Assembly: GCA_036877525.1 (NCBI GenBank)
Contig: JAZGTH010000007.1
Span: 5,001-69,000, forward strand
From: Chromobotia macracanthus
Lineage: Eukaryota > Chordata > Actinopteri > Cypriniformes > Botiidae
Reading direction: 5' to 3'
Length of the DNA stretch: 64,000 nucleotides
The position numbers and the translations under genes are program-made. Below the pieces are notes generated by a model. The model searched no databases. It was not told the origin of the DNA and saw only the letters and a list, made by a program, of their open reading frames with translations. How positions within the stretch are numbered: position 1 is the first letter of the stretch; each line of letters begins with the position of its first letter. Positions 22,047 to 37,000 of this stretch are shown piece by piece.

Positions 22047-25000
22047 TCATAGACTGGACTCCTTAGGGGGATAGTCCACATTGGTCACTATGGTTACAAT
22101 GGTGACTATTTCTTCCGGGGCTGAGAAGCTGGTCTGGCATTGCATTTGGATCACGCGTTCCTCAACGCAGCCCGCAGAGAGACGTGCCTCTGCCTCATGA
22201 TCCCAACACTCCTCTATGGTCTCGCACAGCATGGCCAGTCCCTGACAGAGAGATAATACAGTTCACATGTAACATTATATTCAACCCAAGTAAATCTGCA
22301 AATGAAAAGCTTTGGATTACGTACCAGATGGTTTTGCCAGCACTCTCTGAGAGCAGGCCGAAGTTTTTTGTGGACCACCACCTCCTGCATGTCCTCCAGT
22401 GTGGGATGCTGCCCAACCTCCTCCTCAAACGGCAGCATATACTCATCAACAGGACCTTCAGAAACCAGCAAAAAAACACCTGCTCAGATCATAACAGTTC
22501 TCACTCCCTAATAATAGTAATAAAAATGCGTGCTTGTGCAATACTTCAGACATTTAAGTGTGTATGCACATAGAATTGTTCATACCCTCATACTACATGC
22601 CTGCAGTTAGTGATTAGCATAATAAACACCCAAATGATCTCCATATAGGTGTTTTCTCCCCACACACCTGCACATTGTCACTCTATGAAGATGTGACTGA
22701 GAGCACGTGCCCCAAGACCCTTAGGTTAAAACAAGTGTGCGATTCTCAAAGCCAGCTCAATAAAGTCACCAAAAATTATAATCTGAACTACACGTAAACA
22801 TTTTTATGCAAAACATATCTCAAATAATTATGGAAAGTGGTAAGACTAATGTGTGGTCACTTATTTAATAAAACATTTTGGCTTAAAACATTTCATGTTC
22901 ATGAAGTGAACCAGTAATTTACATATGATTTTTACCTATATATGGTTTGAGCTGGTTCTAAATTTCGACACAAATAGTTTAGTTTATTCATTTATAAAGC
23001 ACATTTCAAAACAACCGAAGTTGCAACCAAAGTGCTGTACAGAGGTATTAAAACAAAATTACAACAAAATGTAAAACAGAATTAATACACTAAAACAACC
23101 TTGGAGACAAATATAAAAAAAACATTTGTAATACAGTTTGTAACTGACTTTGTGTATGAAAGAAAATTTAAAGGAAACAAAAAATACTGGCATATTTTTT
23201 TTAAAGGATCCTTCAAGGGTTTCCATTAAATACTAGAAAAATACTTCTAAAACATACCTGAAAAACTTAGGTTAGGTTAGTTTAGGGACAAAAGAAAAAC
23301 GGATGGACACATAACTGCTGAATCAAACTGATGTATGGAAAATCAGGTTAGGGATAATGAAGAAATTATCATGTCTCTCCAGGCACGTCTCAAAAATACA
23401 AATGTCAATCAAAACCTGAAAAGACTGCACAAGTTGATGAGGTAGAAGACATTTTGGAGAGGAGTTGTGTTGATGACATGAATGACATGCACCAGTCGCA
23501 TTCTTTTATCTTCTCAATCCCACAATCCCTGAGGTCTGTTTCACAGCTGATGTTTCATTAGAGCAGACAACAATCATCAGTAACAGTGAGCTTATGGCAT
23601 TTACTGTGAAAATCGTACTTAGGAAACAGCGAAATTAACACATATTGTGTTTATGTGTCTGTGTGGAGAGGGTCTAGATGGTACTCTATACTCCATCTAG
23701 AGGCGTGTAACTGATTTAACAGATAAATGTGATGTGATGACAGTGTTCATACCATCAGATGCAGTGCAGCGAGACACCAGTTCCCACAGCACCAGCCCCA
23801 ATGCATACATGTCTATCCTGAGGAAAGCATCTCTTTGGAAGTTAATGGCGCCCTCCAGCACCTCAGGCGCCATGTAACGCCTTGTTCCTACCTGAGATCA
23901 CACACAGATCAAACTTTGTTAAACACAGGAGCAGGAATGTCCTGTGCTTTGAGATCACCATTTTTTAATTGTTATTTTTGGCCTTTACAGCTTTATTTCT
24001 TGACAGGACAGTATAGAGAAAATAGGAAATGACAGGATGATAAAGAGGGGAACCAGAGCCAAGAAAGCCACTACTGAACTAGCACACAGTTCACTGGAGC
24101 ACTAGCACCAACAACATTGCTATTTTTGTACTGTTTGAACAGCATAATACAATACATATAGTAGTAATTGAATTTAAATAAAATAACTGAATGTGTAAAT
24201 AAAGATGACTGCTGCAAAAATCTTTAAGTAGTGGTTGCATATTGTGATTCATTTTCAGCAATGTGTACTTAATGTGTCTATTTATATCTAACAATTTTTA
24301 GTTGTGTGTTCACAGTATGGAGTTAGGGTTAGGAGTTTGATCTGAACATCTGTGTCATCGGAGCTCACCTGACCGTGTGTGTCCCCAGCTGACTTCCCCG
24401 CCTCAAACCTCAGAGCCAGACCGAAGTCAGCTATGCACGCTGTCAGATTCATCTTCAGCAGCACATTCTTACTTTTTATATCCCTGTGCACAAAATACAA
24501 TTAAGTTACTGTTAGTTCAGAAATGTATTTTTGTCATTTAACCATATATAGCAGGTGCAGTACATAGTGGAATGAAACAACGATCCTCCAGGACCACGGT
24601 GCCACATTAAACACAGACTACAGAGACAACAAGGGAATAGGTACAATCACAGTGCAAACACCACAAAAAACAGTGCAACCTCACAAGAATCACAGGACAT
24701 TCAATTCACAAGACATAGTATTGATACTATCAATGGTTTTAGATCTATGTGCATTGTCTGAATTCTGAACTTTTAAACAACACCTGTTTTGTTTTGTTGC
24801 GTAAAAATTGTAATTAATTTGCTTTATTAGCTACCTACTGAAAGATTGTGTATATGTATATCATTGACTGTAGTGAGATTGTGACTGTGCCCCAGATATA
24901 ATCAACATTTGTGTCTGTAAAGCTGTGAACCAAATGGCCCATACAATCAAATGATCCGTACCCAGGATGGTTTGTGCTTTATGCCTATTGTAAAGTTTGC

Positions 25001-28000
25001 AGTAGAAGGTCCTAAGTGTGTCTATGTATTATTTGGGGGCCATTTGTTCCAAGGCATATGGTCTGGTCACACAGGCAGTACCTTGGGCTAAGAATCTAGA
25101 AGGCTGGCATGTCATCATCAGCCCAGAAGAACTATGCTATTCTACCACCTTCAATAAACTCTTTTCCCCACAAGCACTTGGTCCTGTTTACTTAATGTTT
25201 TAGATGCATTCAAATACATTGGTAAGTCACCCAACGACTGCTCAACCGAATACAAGAAACCCTAACACTGCTCCTGTTACAAGTATGTACACTTACAAGT
25301 TATGAAAATGAAGTTAACAGTTATGAATACTGCCCCAAAAAAATCATATTGGTGAATCCCTGAAAACAGGTCACACAAAATATAGACCAGAGACTTCCTT
25401 AGTTTTAACTTTAACCAAGAAACATGCTGGATCTCTAACCTGTGCGCAATGGCCAGTTTGTGCCCATCTCTATGTCCCGGGATATCAGCGTGCAGGTAAG
25501 CCAGGCCTCGAGCCATTGTCTGAGCAATGTGACACAGCTCCTTCCATGTGACTACATTTGCCTTCAGGTAGTCAGTCAGAGAACCCTGCACACAGATAGA
25601 AGGGAGCTGTGGATGAATCATAGCTGCATACAAACACACGGACGCAGAGACACACACACGGACGCAGAGACACAGGCACACATAAACATATGCAGAGACA
25701 AACACACACAAAAACAAACCTTTTAAGTAACCTTAACCTGCTCATTTAAGGAGCAAAAAGTCTACAGTCAGACTGACTGCTGATTATACCTTCTACATAT
25801 TTTTTTATTTAGTCATCTGTCAGTAATATTTAATTTACCCCATTTAAAAAATATTTATTTTGTGTAACTGAACCCTATCAGGTATTGGTTTATTGTCTTT
25901 TGCCCTCTGATTCTATCTGATCCTAACAAAATATCTCAGACAGGAGACCATCAAATCTAAGTGCAATAAAGAAAACACTGCAAACTGATGCATAGAAGCT
26001 TTCAGTTTAATCAATGGCATTCATAACAATGAGAGATTATGTTTTATTTCTCTTTATCATTTGTCTGTGTTTCCTCGTCATATTTTTTCACAGGGCTCAA
26101 AGGGCTCAAATCTTCAACAGTTTCTCATAGTAAAGTGAAATGAAAGTGACATATCTGTGCACACACACCCAGAGCTGTGGGCAGCTTATTCAAACCTGCA
26201 ACCTTTGGGTTACAAGTCTGACTCCAACTATTAACATGATTGCAAAAGAATCCGAGCTCCGGCCAGAAAAGAGATTGTGAGTCAATGATTTGTGAAGACG
26301 CACTAGCACAAACCTTCTCATGATAGGCAGTGATGAGCCACAGCTCAATGTCCAGGTTGCTTCCTCTCTTCTCAGCCCCAATGAAATACAGGATGTTTTC
26401 ATGCTTCATGCCAGGGAGACTGTAAATGTCATACTCGTTCTGCCAAGACAGTTTGTCCTGAGAAACATACAATGCACATGGTGTCATGACAACGGTAGGA
26501 TGTGGAATCCTGTACTGGTTAAGCTGGTTAGATTAACTCAGCAGCTTTATAAGCAAATGCTCTGGTTTTGGGTCCAGACGGTACCTGAATGGGGAATATC
26601 TTCACAGCCACATAGTCACTGAGCAGCTGAGCCTTCCACACACAGCCGAAGCACCCCCTAGCTTTGATTTCCAACAACTGCAATGGCTTCTGGACCAAAC
26701 TGGGAGATGGTGGCATAGGTCCAGGGTCCTGAAAGACAACAGGAAGTGTGTAAGTGAAGCAATTTGAATGAATACAACGGCCACATACAACTGCTGTAGA
26801 TGCAGCACATAACACAACCTGTTCACATCAACATCTGCCTAACTGGCTAGACCTTTTTCTCAAAATGCAGTATGGGTTGTTATCCAAACACTCACGTCAA
26901 CCCCATTCTTCCTCCTGTTTTAGCAGGAGCCACATATTCACGATACTATTGCAACACTATTTCTGTCGTATCTCAAAAAATGCATGCAAATAATAGCAGC
27001 ATAGTCAGAGGTCAGCTGACTGATTTTGTGTTTTATAAATGGGGTTAGGGTCGTGGCCTCACAGCTGAGCTGCATTAAGCATGGACAGAAGGGGCTTATG
27101 AGAGCTGAGAGCTTGTTCTACATAATCCATAGCTTCAGTAAGTGGACCACAGATTTGATAAGCCTGTTTATGACTCTCAAAACCTGACCCAGGTTTTGAG
27201 GGTCATAAAAATGGACTGGCTTGTGGGAGTTTAGACTATGTCAAGATCTCAACTCAACAATGGCTGGTCAATGTTGTTTAATGTCTGATTAAGGACTGTG
27301 CACTCAACCATGTCTACACCCAACACAACCACTTCTTACCAACCGCCCCTTTGTCAGAAAAAACAAACTTCTCCCCTCTTATCGAACAAGCCTGTTCTAA
27401 TGCCAGTTCTCATGAGAAAGTTTAAAACATCAATATAATATTTTGCTGTATTACAGTTGACAAATAGCATAATGCAATTTTTTTTTAACTTTAAAAAGCA
27501 TGCAAACAAATACTACAATGTATTTAAAACAGGCTACATTTTCTGAATTTTTTTTACGTTTCCTTCCGATTTTCACTCCAACAAAACCTTGACAATTTTT
27601 TTAAGATTCACCCAAATAACTTAACATTCCTTCATTAGTTTTAAGTGCTTTAATAGGAAAAGCATCTCCATTTTGTCTATAGATAAACACAAAAACAGTG
27701 TGCGGGTAATTTAAGAAGGTTATCTTGTGAACAAGACATCACAGGCAGTTATAGTATGTCAGTGTGAGGGTTACTGGATATTGGGACTAAACAGAAGTAC
27801 ACAAAATGCTCTTTGGAAATTTCTCAAATGATGCAGAGATAACAGATCACCTTGTTTTACACAAACGTGTGAAGACCATACATGTTCATGTTGTGGTTAA
27901 AGAAAACAGTGGGATGATGTCAAACCTGCTGTAAATCTGTATTATGAAGATCACCTAACAGAAAGATAATGTCAATAGCTGCTTTCACGATAGTTTGATG

Positions 28001-31000
28001 AACGCATGCAGCTTTGTCAAAACATCTAGAATTTTAGGGGGGGTTTTGATCACTTGTGAATTACGTACATGTATTTATTCAAGACACATTCAGACCAAAG
28101 AAATTTACAACCATTATACGGCACGCTTTGTCGTAACAAGTGGAAGTGCAGCATGTACAATTCATCACTAAGCGAAATCCTTACGCAATTAAAACTTAGA
28201 ACAGACACACAGATGCAAAAAACATCTATAGTGGTTTGTATTAAACCTTCAGAATTAACTAAATCTCTATAGAAATTAAGCAACAATATTTGGCTCTGCA
28301 AGCATTAATGACCAGCTGATCTCTCTTGGGTCGGCAACTTTAGCATTTATTCGGCGGCTCAGAACTCAAAGCAGTTGAAAAGGTTTGAAGTGGCCATTTC
28401 TTACACATTTGTAGCATTTGATCTTTATTCCTGAGGTCCACTTACAATGCTAACCAAGTCTTCCTAGACCAAAAACTGTCAATTTAGTTTTCATGACCGT
28501 TTTTAAACCTTTCTCTGGCCTGCAAAATTAAACAGGATGTTTTTACTGTTAGGGTGATAAAAATTGCTTATAGCAATAATTATATTATTGTCACTGTAGC
28601 ACACACTATTACTGTTTCAATGCATTGCATGGGACTGAGTAGAGCACTTTAATGTAAGATATAATAGGCCTTTCATCAGCAAATTGTTTCACTATGAATG
28701 GGCCTTTACAATTGGCTAACATTTTTAAAGGTAGAATGAAACAAATTATATAAAAGATCCACATTTATCTTCACATACTTTTGCAACATGCTTGGAGACA
28801 TGCATTCTTAACCACAGTATTTGCTGTTTTATCATTCACCTAAATCACTGGACCTGCGCCTGAATCCCCGAAACAGGATTTCCTTTTCTTTATTCATGCA
28901 CTAGTCAGAACATTGCAGACTCATGAGGCAATATGCAGGAATAAACACAAAATGAGTAGGATTTTGAATCTTAAATGAAATTGTGCTTCACAAAAACAAA
29001 GGGATGCTGTTTAGAGCAACAGATAAAGGGTTTGAAATTAGGTTTTAACAATCTTGAAAAAGAAGATGAATGAATAGAGCTTTTCTTACCTCTATCATTA
29101 TATGAAAGGCGTGCTAGTTGAGAAAGGAAAGAGGAAAGCAAGTGTTACTGTAGTTTGGCGTATATAAGATGGAGATATGAGATGGAGAACTGAGGGATTC
29201 TGGAAGAACAAGCAAATCGGTTTAAATATCCCAACAGGAATTTTGATTAGCTGGCCAACATAAAATTACTACAGGTAAGGGTAAGGTTAGGGTTAGATAT
29301 GCATGACTTTTCAATGTTAAAAAAAACTTCATTTATTCCAGTTTAGGGTGTTTGTTTAAAATTCTTAACATAGCAGAACTACCTCAACCAATGGTGTGGG
29401 TTTGGGGGGATGGTACAACATGTTTGTACAATCAGTGGAAGACTTGGGGTGGGACACCCTTATTATCTGTGCCAACAATGGTGGAGCTGTGGGCTTTGTG
29501 TAGATTTAAAATATATTGAAATATCCTGTGATTTATGAAGATATCATACATCTAATGAAGTCTGGCTCAGGAGTATGAACTCCCAAAAGATGGGGGGATG
29601 CAGAACAGGTAATCTGCAAATGCAACAGCAGTGTCTTTACTAGCTTGTTGTGGTAATGCATGTGATCCCATTTATCTTCATTTTCATGTATATGTAAAAT
29701 TAAACAAAATATGATATTAAACAATGCTCCTTCTTGTCGTTTTTATTTTACCAAAATAATATGTGGTTCATACAACACCTGCCTACTCTAATAATCTCCA
29801 CTGTATTTATAATAAAAATTCAATTTAAGGCTTCAGTTGTGGTTACAAGCAAGAACACATCAGGTATTTATTGTGACTAGATGTCTATTCAGTGACCTTT
29901 GAACTGTAAGAGAATTTGGCCAGCGTCTGATGACGCTTCACAAGTTTGCAAGAGCACAAGAACACATTGAGAAACGGCCAGTGAGTTGCACATGACTGCA
30001 CGACATGACCTCACAAAACATGCACAGCTGCGTGAGTGGCCACACCTGAAGACTTCAAATAGGAAAATCTCTTCCTTACCATGAAGCCAAGCACTTAATA
30101 CAGCTAAAGTACACGCTACTCTCTCTCTCTCTCTCCTGAAGGGCATGTTCGGTCTCAGGTCCCTGCATAAAAACTGTTAAAAATTCAAAAACCTTCTAAA
30201 TGGCATGAGTCTCTGAAGTGGAGGCTGGGGGCCAAACATTTTCAAAACAAAGAGGACACACAATTAATTTTAACTACATGTACTTAAACAGCCGTACTAC
30301 ATGTACTTAAACAGAGGAATGTTGGTGGAGGGTTTCAGTCAGAGATATTCAGAACGATGAACTCTGAAGATCAGTGAGGACATCATAAAATATCTATCTA
30401 TTCTAACTGTTGAAATGTAAACTTTGGCATTTCTGATGTGCTAGAAGTAAACTGAAAGCAATATGATCTTTGAGGAAGAAGAATGCTGCTATAATTTTAA
30501 ATCTTGACATCTTGGAAGGTTTGGGATCAACTACTAGTGCTGATGTTTCAATACAATAACTCTTATCAGGCTACCAAAAACATAATGCAGCAGCACATCT
30601 GGTCCATGTCACACCCCTCCTGATCTAATTCCACTGGCTCACTGTAACTGCCCGCATCATATTTAAATCCATGACCCTGATCTTCAGGACAGCCACTGAA
30701 ACTGACACTGGCTCACTGAACATCCACCCTCCTACTTCAACTCGCAGTGAGCTACCAGATTTCTTTGTAAGACATTCTCCTATTCTCTTCCTCTCTGGCA
30801 GAATGAGCTGCCAGTCTCCACCCGATTTGCTGAGACCATTACAACCTTCAAAAAAAACAACTGTTCCACAGATACCTAACTAATCCCTAATGATCAGATG
30901 TTTTACCTTATTTACCATTGTAAAAAACACCCTGTGCTCTTCTACTGTTCATCCTGTCTCTAGCATCAGACCTATTCCTATAGGTAAAGCTATGTAGACT

Positions 31001-34000
31001 AGGCTCTTATGGTAAAATGTTCTCTTTGGAAAAAAACCTCTGATATCCCATCATGATATCTTCAGCACTGCGAGCCGGTTCATCTGACACACATGCATGT
31101 CCTGGCTCGGATTGCTCCCTCTGTTTGTAGCTCTTACTTTAAACTGGAACTTAAACGTCACATTAGGAACTTTGTAACTCAATATTCAATATTGTAATCT
31201 CAAATAATTAATTAGATGTAAAGCTGCTTTGAAACAATGTAACATTGTAAGAAGCGCTATATAAATAAAAAGCTCTCATTAGTACAGCTTGAATTTGATT
31301 CCTCAAGAAACTTGCTTTTCCCAATCTTTTCTCCTGGTTGGAGTCTTCCAAAAAAAATTTCATTTGCTCATGGGGCTATGTTTAAAGTTTAATGGAGGAA
31401 CTCACAAATATTTAATAAAGCATGTTTGTGCCACATCTACACATATATTCTAACTCATGCACAGCTGGTGCAACCGGTTCCTAAAACCTGCTTTCTGGAA
31501 AGAATCACTCAAGCTCTGTTGCCTAGCTGAGAAATAGATGTGAATGTTAACATCAGTCACACACAGTGGGCGTAAAGGTCACCTGATTGCTTGAAGGAAG
31601 GTGTCCCAGGATCAGAAATTAACTGTAATCAAGACAGGCAGTAAGTGATTATTAGAGTTTATAGTCAAGGCATTTTTTATCTATTTGTTCCTAGCGACAT
31701 ACTAGAGTGTTATATCGCACAAACACTTTAATTTTTAATGGCTTTTTCTGTTACATTTTAATTTCTGACCCTGGTCTGTCCTCATTTGCGTTACACTACA
31801 GATTCAGACAAAGAAGTTACCTGTGTGGGAACCAGAACAGGTGGATATGCCAGCTTGTGCTGTCGATACATCCAGAAGGAAAGAAGAATAATAACAGTAA
31901 TGGCCATGATGGGCACGATGGAATAGAGAAGTGTGCTGAACAGAGGAGGCTTCTGTGTGAAGGGGTTTGATGTCGCTGGAGGAAAGTGTGAGAGACAGAC
32001 GGATCAGTACCAGTCAACATAAACTTATACAAACAAATCATTTTCTGAGCCAGTATTTCTGCTTGTTTTCAGGTAACAAAATATAAACTTAACCTTCTTA
32101 AAAAATTAAACATCCTAAAGATGAATCATTTACAATAAAATAGATGATGTGATTAGCAAACACATTTACTTGATACAATTACTTTACACTAGCAAGACAT
32201 ATTAATTGATACATTACTTTACATTAACAAGACACATTTACTTGATACATTTACTTTACATTAACAAGACACATTTACTTGAAATGCAAAATTGCATTAA
32301 ATAAGAGATTATACTTAGGGTTAGTTTGTTTTTCTTAAACTGTCAGCAGTTTTCCAGTTTTAATCATAAATCTTAAATAGGTTTATGCTTAACACTTATT
32401 AACAGGAAACAAATCGGCCATTGGGGTAAGAAAAAATAACTTAATACAAGATACTCTTTACAAAATAAAACATAGGTAGTAAGTCTTACCCTCTAACACA
32501 CTTTTGCCTGTTATTTCAAGTAAATTATCTTGTTTTACAGATGTTTAAACATTTTTCTGGAAAACAAGAAAAAAAATACTAATTAGGAAAATGATTTTTT
32601 GCAATCTACTGAAGCCTCTTTGGAAACATAACACTAAGACCAACTGTGAGCAATAGGGGCTTTTTTTACCACAGTAACTTTTTTGTAGTTCTTAGAACTA
32701 TTCGCAGAAATTCACAATTTTGGTGTGTTCACACCACGAAAACTAGTACTGATTTTACTTCTAGGAATGCCTTTCAGAGGAACTAAACTAGCTCCTACTT
32801 CACAGCAGGGTCTAACCCAGAACAACAGGAACTATTTCACAAAATGGAACAGTATTATAAATTGTTACGAGACATAAAGATTCAGAAAGTTCATGTTAAC
32901 AGCATTTACCTGTTGCCTTGGTCTGTGGTGTTATTCTTTTATCCACCTTGATGATATAAAGCCATGCAAGTTGTCGTAGGAGATTTCATCTCTAAGCCCT
33001 CCTTTCTGATCTTTTAATAGAAACTTATCTACAGTTCATGTCCAATATAATTAAACCCATGACGGGTACTTGCTCTTAATTACCTCAGAGGAAAGGCACA
33101 AGAATACGTCAGACAACAAACGTAAAGTCTACCACACACCCACTTTATATAGCAAGATACGTGCTGTGCGTTCAGAACATCTCACTGCATACTTCATTAC
33201 CACCACCGTTTGAACTCTAATTACAATTCCCATACAGTGGTCTTGAAATACAGTTGATGGTTTAAATCCTTCATGGCTGCTTATACATTCTGCCTGTACA
33301 TATGCTCCTATACAAATGCAAATCCCTATGAAGAGCAGTTTATTGAAACTGCATGCCTGTATGTGCAGGGGACAGAACAGTTCATTCACGTCAAGTCAGT
33401 GCACGCACATGCTGCACACAGAGATCAGATTAGGCCATGGCTGATGGCCAGCGATGGGGATATGTCTTACGCTGGTGTTATGGCAAAAGCACTTCCCATT
33501 TGCCCAGACTGACCGGCCACCAATGCGACCCGTCCGAGAACCTCAGCTAAACTTGCATTAGCTCTGGTCTTGCTGCGAGAGAGAGAGATCCTGTTTGTGA
33601 CACTATCGTTGCTCTCTTGTGCCAGCTCTGGAATTAAAGCTGGAAGTAGGTTAAGGACTCTGGATTAGTGCAAGCTTGCAGAAAAAAAAACACATCACCT
33701 AAAAAGCAAGAAAGACACAACTGACATAACACTAGCTGTGTAGCTCTGAGCTTTGAAAGAACCCTGGTCATAAACACACACTGCTCAGTATTCACACAGA
33801 GGGAGCACGGAGAAACTTTGGTACACTTTGTATAATTCCCTGTGCCATATCAAGATCACTCCATATGGAATGAGTCAGTGCTAGAAATAAACTCATTACA
33901 TAAGTGCAAGTGAAACCCCCTCAACTACATCCACTGCTGCTGACTGCATCCAGATGCAGTGTCAAAATTTATTGCAGAGTTCATGAAACTTGGGATATAC

Positions 34001-37000
34001 GCAAGCAATTCGGGAACTGGAATGATCTACAGGCTCTCTATCCCTACATCATCTATTCATCTGTGTTACAATTAATTTAATCTTATTTAACTACATGCTG
34101 GAAGAGAAAAAACAAGACTTCACAGCTGTTTACCCCAATTAAACATTTAGGAGAATCACCCACTACAGAAGCACTATTGTTCATTCTAATACTCTGTTGT
34201 AGGTAACTGATGATTTTAATGAGGCTAAGAAACATACAGTAGGTTATGATGAGACACAAAGCCTGAGAGGCTTCACATCGACACACTCCGGCACAATACA
34301 GAAGGGGTGATGGGACATGGGCAGAACTGAAGAACTTCCAGTACCCTTAATGACTTTGCTGTTTGTGTTGCTAAGGAAAGCCTTACTTAAAACTGGCGGG
34401 TCGGGATTGTAGAATAACTTCTCATTGCACATGTTGCCCTCACAGCAGCAGAAAAACACATCTGGGTCCTCCTCCTTCTCCACACACTCTGTGCTAGAAG
34501 CCCAAAACAAACAAATATGTCAGTGTACAGTTAAAAATTGGAAAACCTGGGACTGTGGAAGATGGGCATGCAATCATTTACCTTGTGTATAAGAAGACAT
34601 TTTCAGTATTTTGTTGGCTGAGTGATCAACGCCCAGGCACACAACAATACAACATACCAAACACATTAATCATGCAAAATTAATCGTTTATAAAAAGTAA
34701 TCGTTATTTGAAAGGGTACGATTTTCAAATTTCAAGGGCTGCGATTATTCCGATTAAGGGCTATAAAATATGGTAACAAGTATTCACATAATTCTTGTTG
34801 TTGTTTAGCCTGTTTGTTGACTTTGGGTTTTCAAACAGCAGTCCAGACTTACAAATGTTCTTTTTCCCTAAATCAGAATAATAATTTAGCAATAAAACGA
34901 AGACAGCAAAACATTTACAGATATACAGATATACAACATGACAGATGTGTTTAGATTCTGTTCGGGTCAGAGGGCTAACAGTTAAGTAAATACACATGGG
35001 CAGAAAACGCTTATGCCAAAGACATACTTTTGTATGTCAAAACACAAATAATCCTAAAGATACACACATACAGGTACAAATGAAAAAACGCGAGGGGAGT
35101 GGATAACATTCCAGAGGCATTTTAGTTGGAAAAAAGTCAAATGGAAAATGAATCTTGCTGCTGTTTACATTTGCTATGTATGCACATCACTAGGCACCCA
35201 CACAGCTTGTCGAGCTACCAAAAGACTTGACATGGCATCTCAGTGAAAGTTAAAAAAAATAAATAAATGGTTCCAGTGAGAGAGGTAAACAGGTTCAGCA
35301 GCATGTTAGGACACCCTCTTCCTGATCCACCAACAGAGCTTCCTGTTACATAGGGGCTGACGTACAGATATGAGTGTTTTTAATATCTTCACTACTACGG
35401 TCAGCAATCACAAGGTTCAGAATTTAACCTCAACATAGAACATTACAAAGCTTACAAAGCTTTATCTCAAACACTGCTATAAACACTGTATGTGCCATCT
35501 TGACAAGAAAGCATCTATATGTATATATCTTGGTTGTTTAGTTATGTTAAACAGGCATGATCACTATAGATTACCTGTCATAGCAGTTGACATCATCAAG
35601 CCAGCAGCCTTGCTTTACTATTTCAACTAATCCTGACACGTTTCGCCAGGTTGCGAAGCAATGAAGTCTCTTGTCCTTGTCTCCTACACAGGACTCAACT
35701 GTGCTCCGGTTCCCTCGGTTCTCCAGGCTGGGGTTATAGTTGTAGAACACACACACTTGTGTTTCTGAGCGGCCAAGAATGGCTCCTAAAACCAGATGCA
35801 CAGGGGAAAAAGGTTAAGACTGTAAAAATCTTTCAGAAGACTACAATGCACACAACTGTCACAAGATGTCACTAATTGAAATATGAATGTCATTCACAGA
35901 ATAAAGATGTAAATGGTTCTTTTGTATTAATTAATTAAAAAAATTGTAAAACTGGAACAAAGCAGATCTTTAAAAGTTAAAAGCCTCCAAAACATCTACT
36001 ATTACAGTAAGAAACTAAAGTGTTTAATGTACATGGCATATCTCAATATTTACTCAATATTTAGGAAATGTAAAAACTACGCCACAGGGCAAAGCAAACC
36101 TTCAAAGAACAAAGGCAGAATTTTATTTCAGCATTATATTTTATTTCAAATAGCCCGTCTGTCAGCAGTGGTCAATTATGGTTGTAAAATATTTGCACGG
36201 ACATCTGCATCTTGGGCAACAGTGGCTGCAACCTGCCTATGTCAGAGCCTAGGATCAAAATACACCACAAAGCTGCAAAAGATTAAGCTATCAACCACAT
36301 ATTAGCGTGTGGTTGATAGCTTAATAATAGCTCAATAAACTATACTTTAGTGAATAAAAATTGTAATGTAACACTGATGTGACATGGCACACCCACAATG
36401 AACTTCACATATTGCTCTTTGACACTGACTTGTAAAGGAAAAACATGATGATAGTATCTAGTACATACATTCTGTGTGGAAGCATCCCTCTGGGCTCATC
36501 ACAAATTATCATTACAAGCCTAATATGTTAAACAGTCAAAGAAATAAAAGCCCGAAAACTGACAAATCATAGACTTGATCAGCTACAGTAAGTAAACAAA
36601 CAGAACACTGACCCCAGGCAAGCTTTTCAAAGTGTAACAGACTTCATCTGAGCTATTACATTGTTTGTTTCTAATTACCATATAAAAAGATTATTAATTA
36701 GCATAGCATTCCAAAAATTACAGCAAAACAATCATTTCCAACCAAAAACCACAGTGCATACGAGAATGGAATTGGCAACACCATTAAGAAGAAAGAAGAA
36801 GAAAGTGACATATTTGCATTTAACCCACCACCGGTGACTGGTGAACACACACCCAGAGCAGTGGGCAGCACTGCTGCACCCAGGTGGCAAACAGGGGTTA
36901 GATGCCTTTCTCAAGGGCATCTCAGTTACTACCTGCCAGCATTGAAATCGAATCAGCAACCTCAATCAGATTTCAGGCATTATAAGCATCAGCCCCTATA

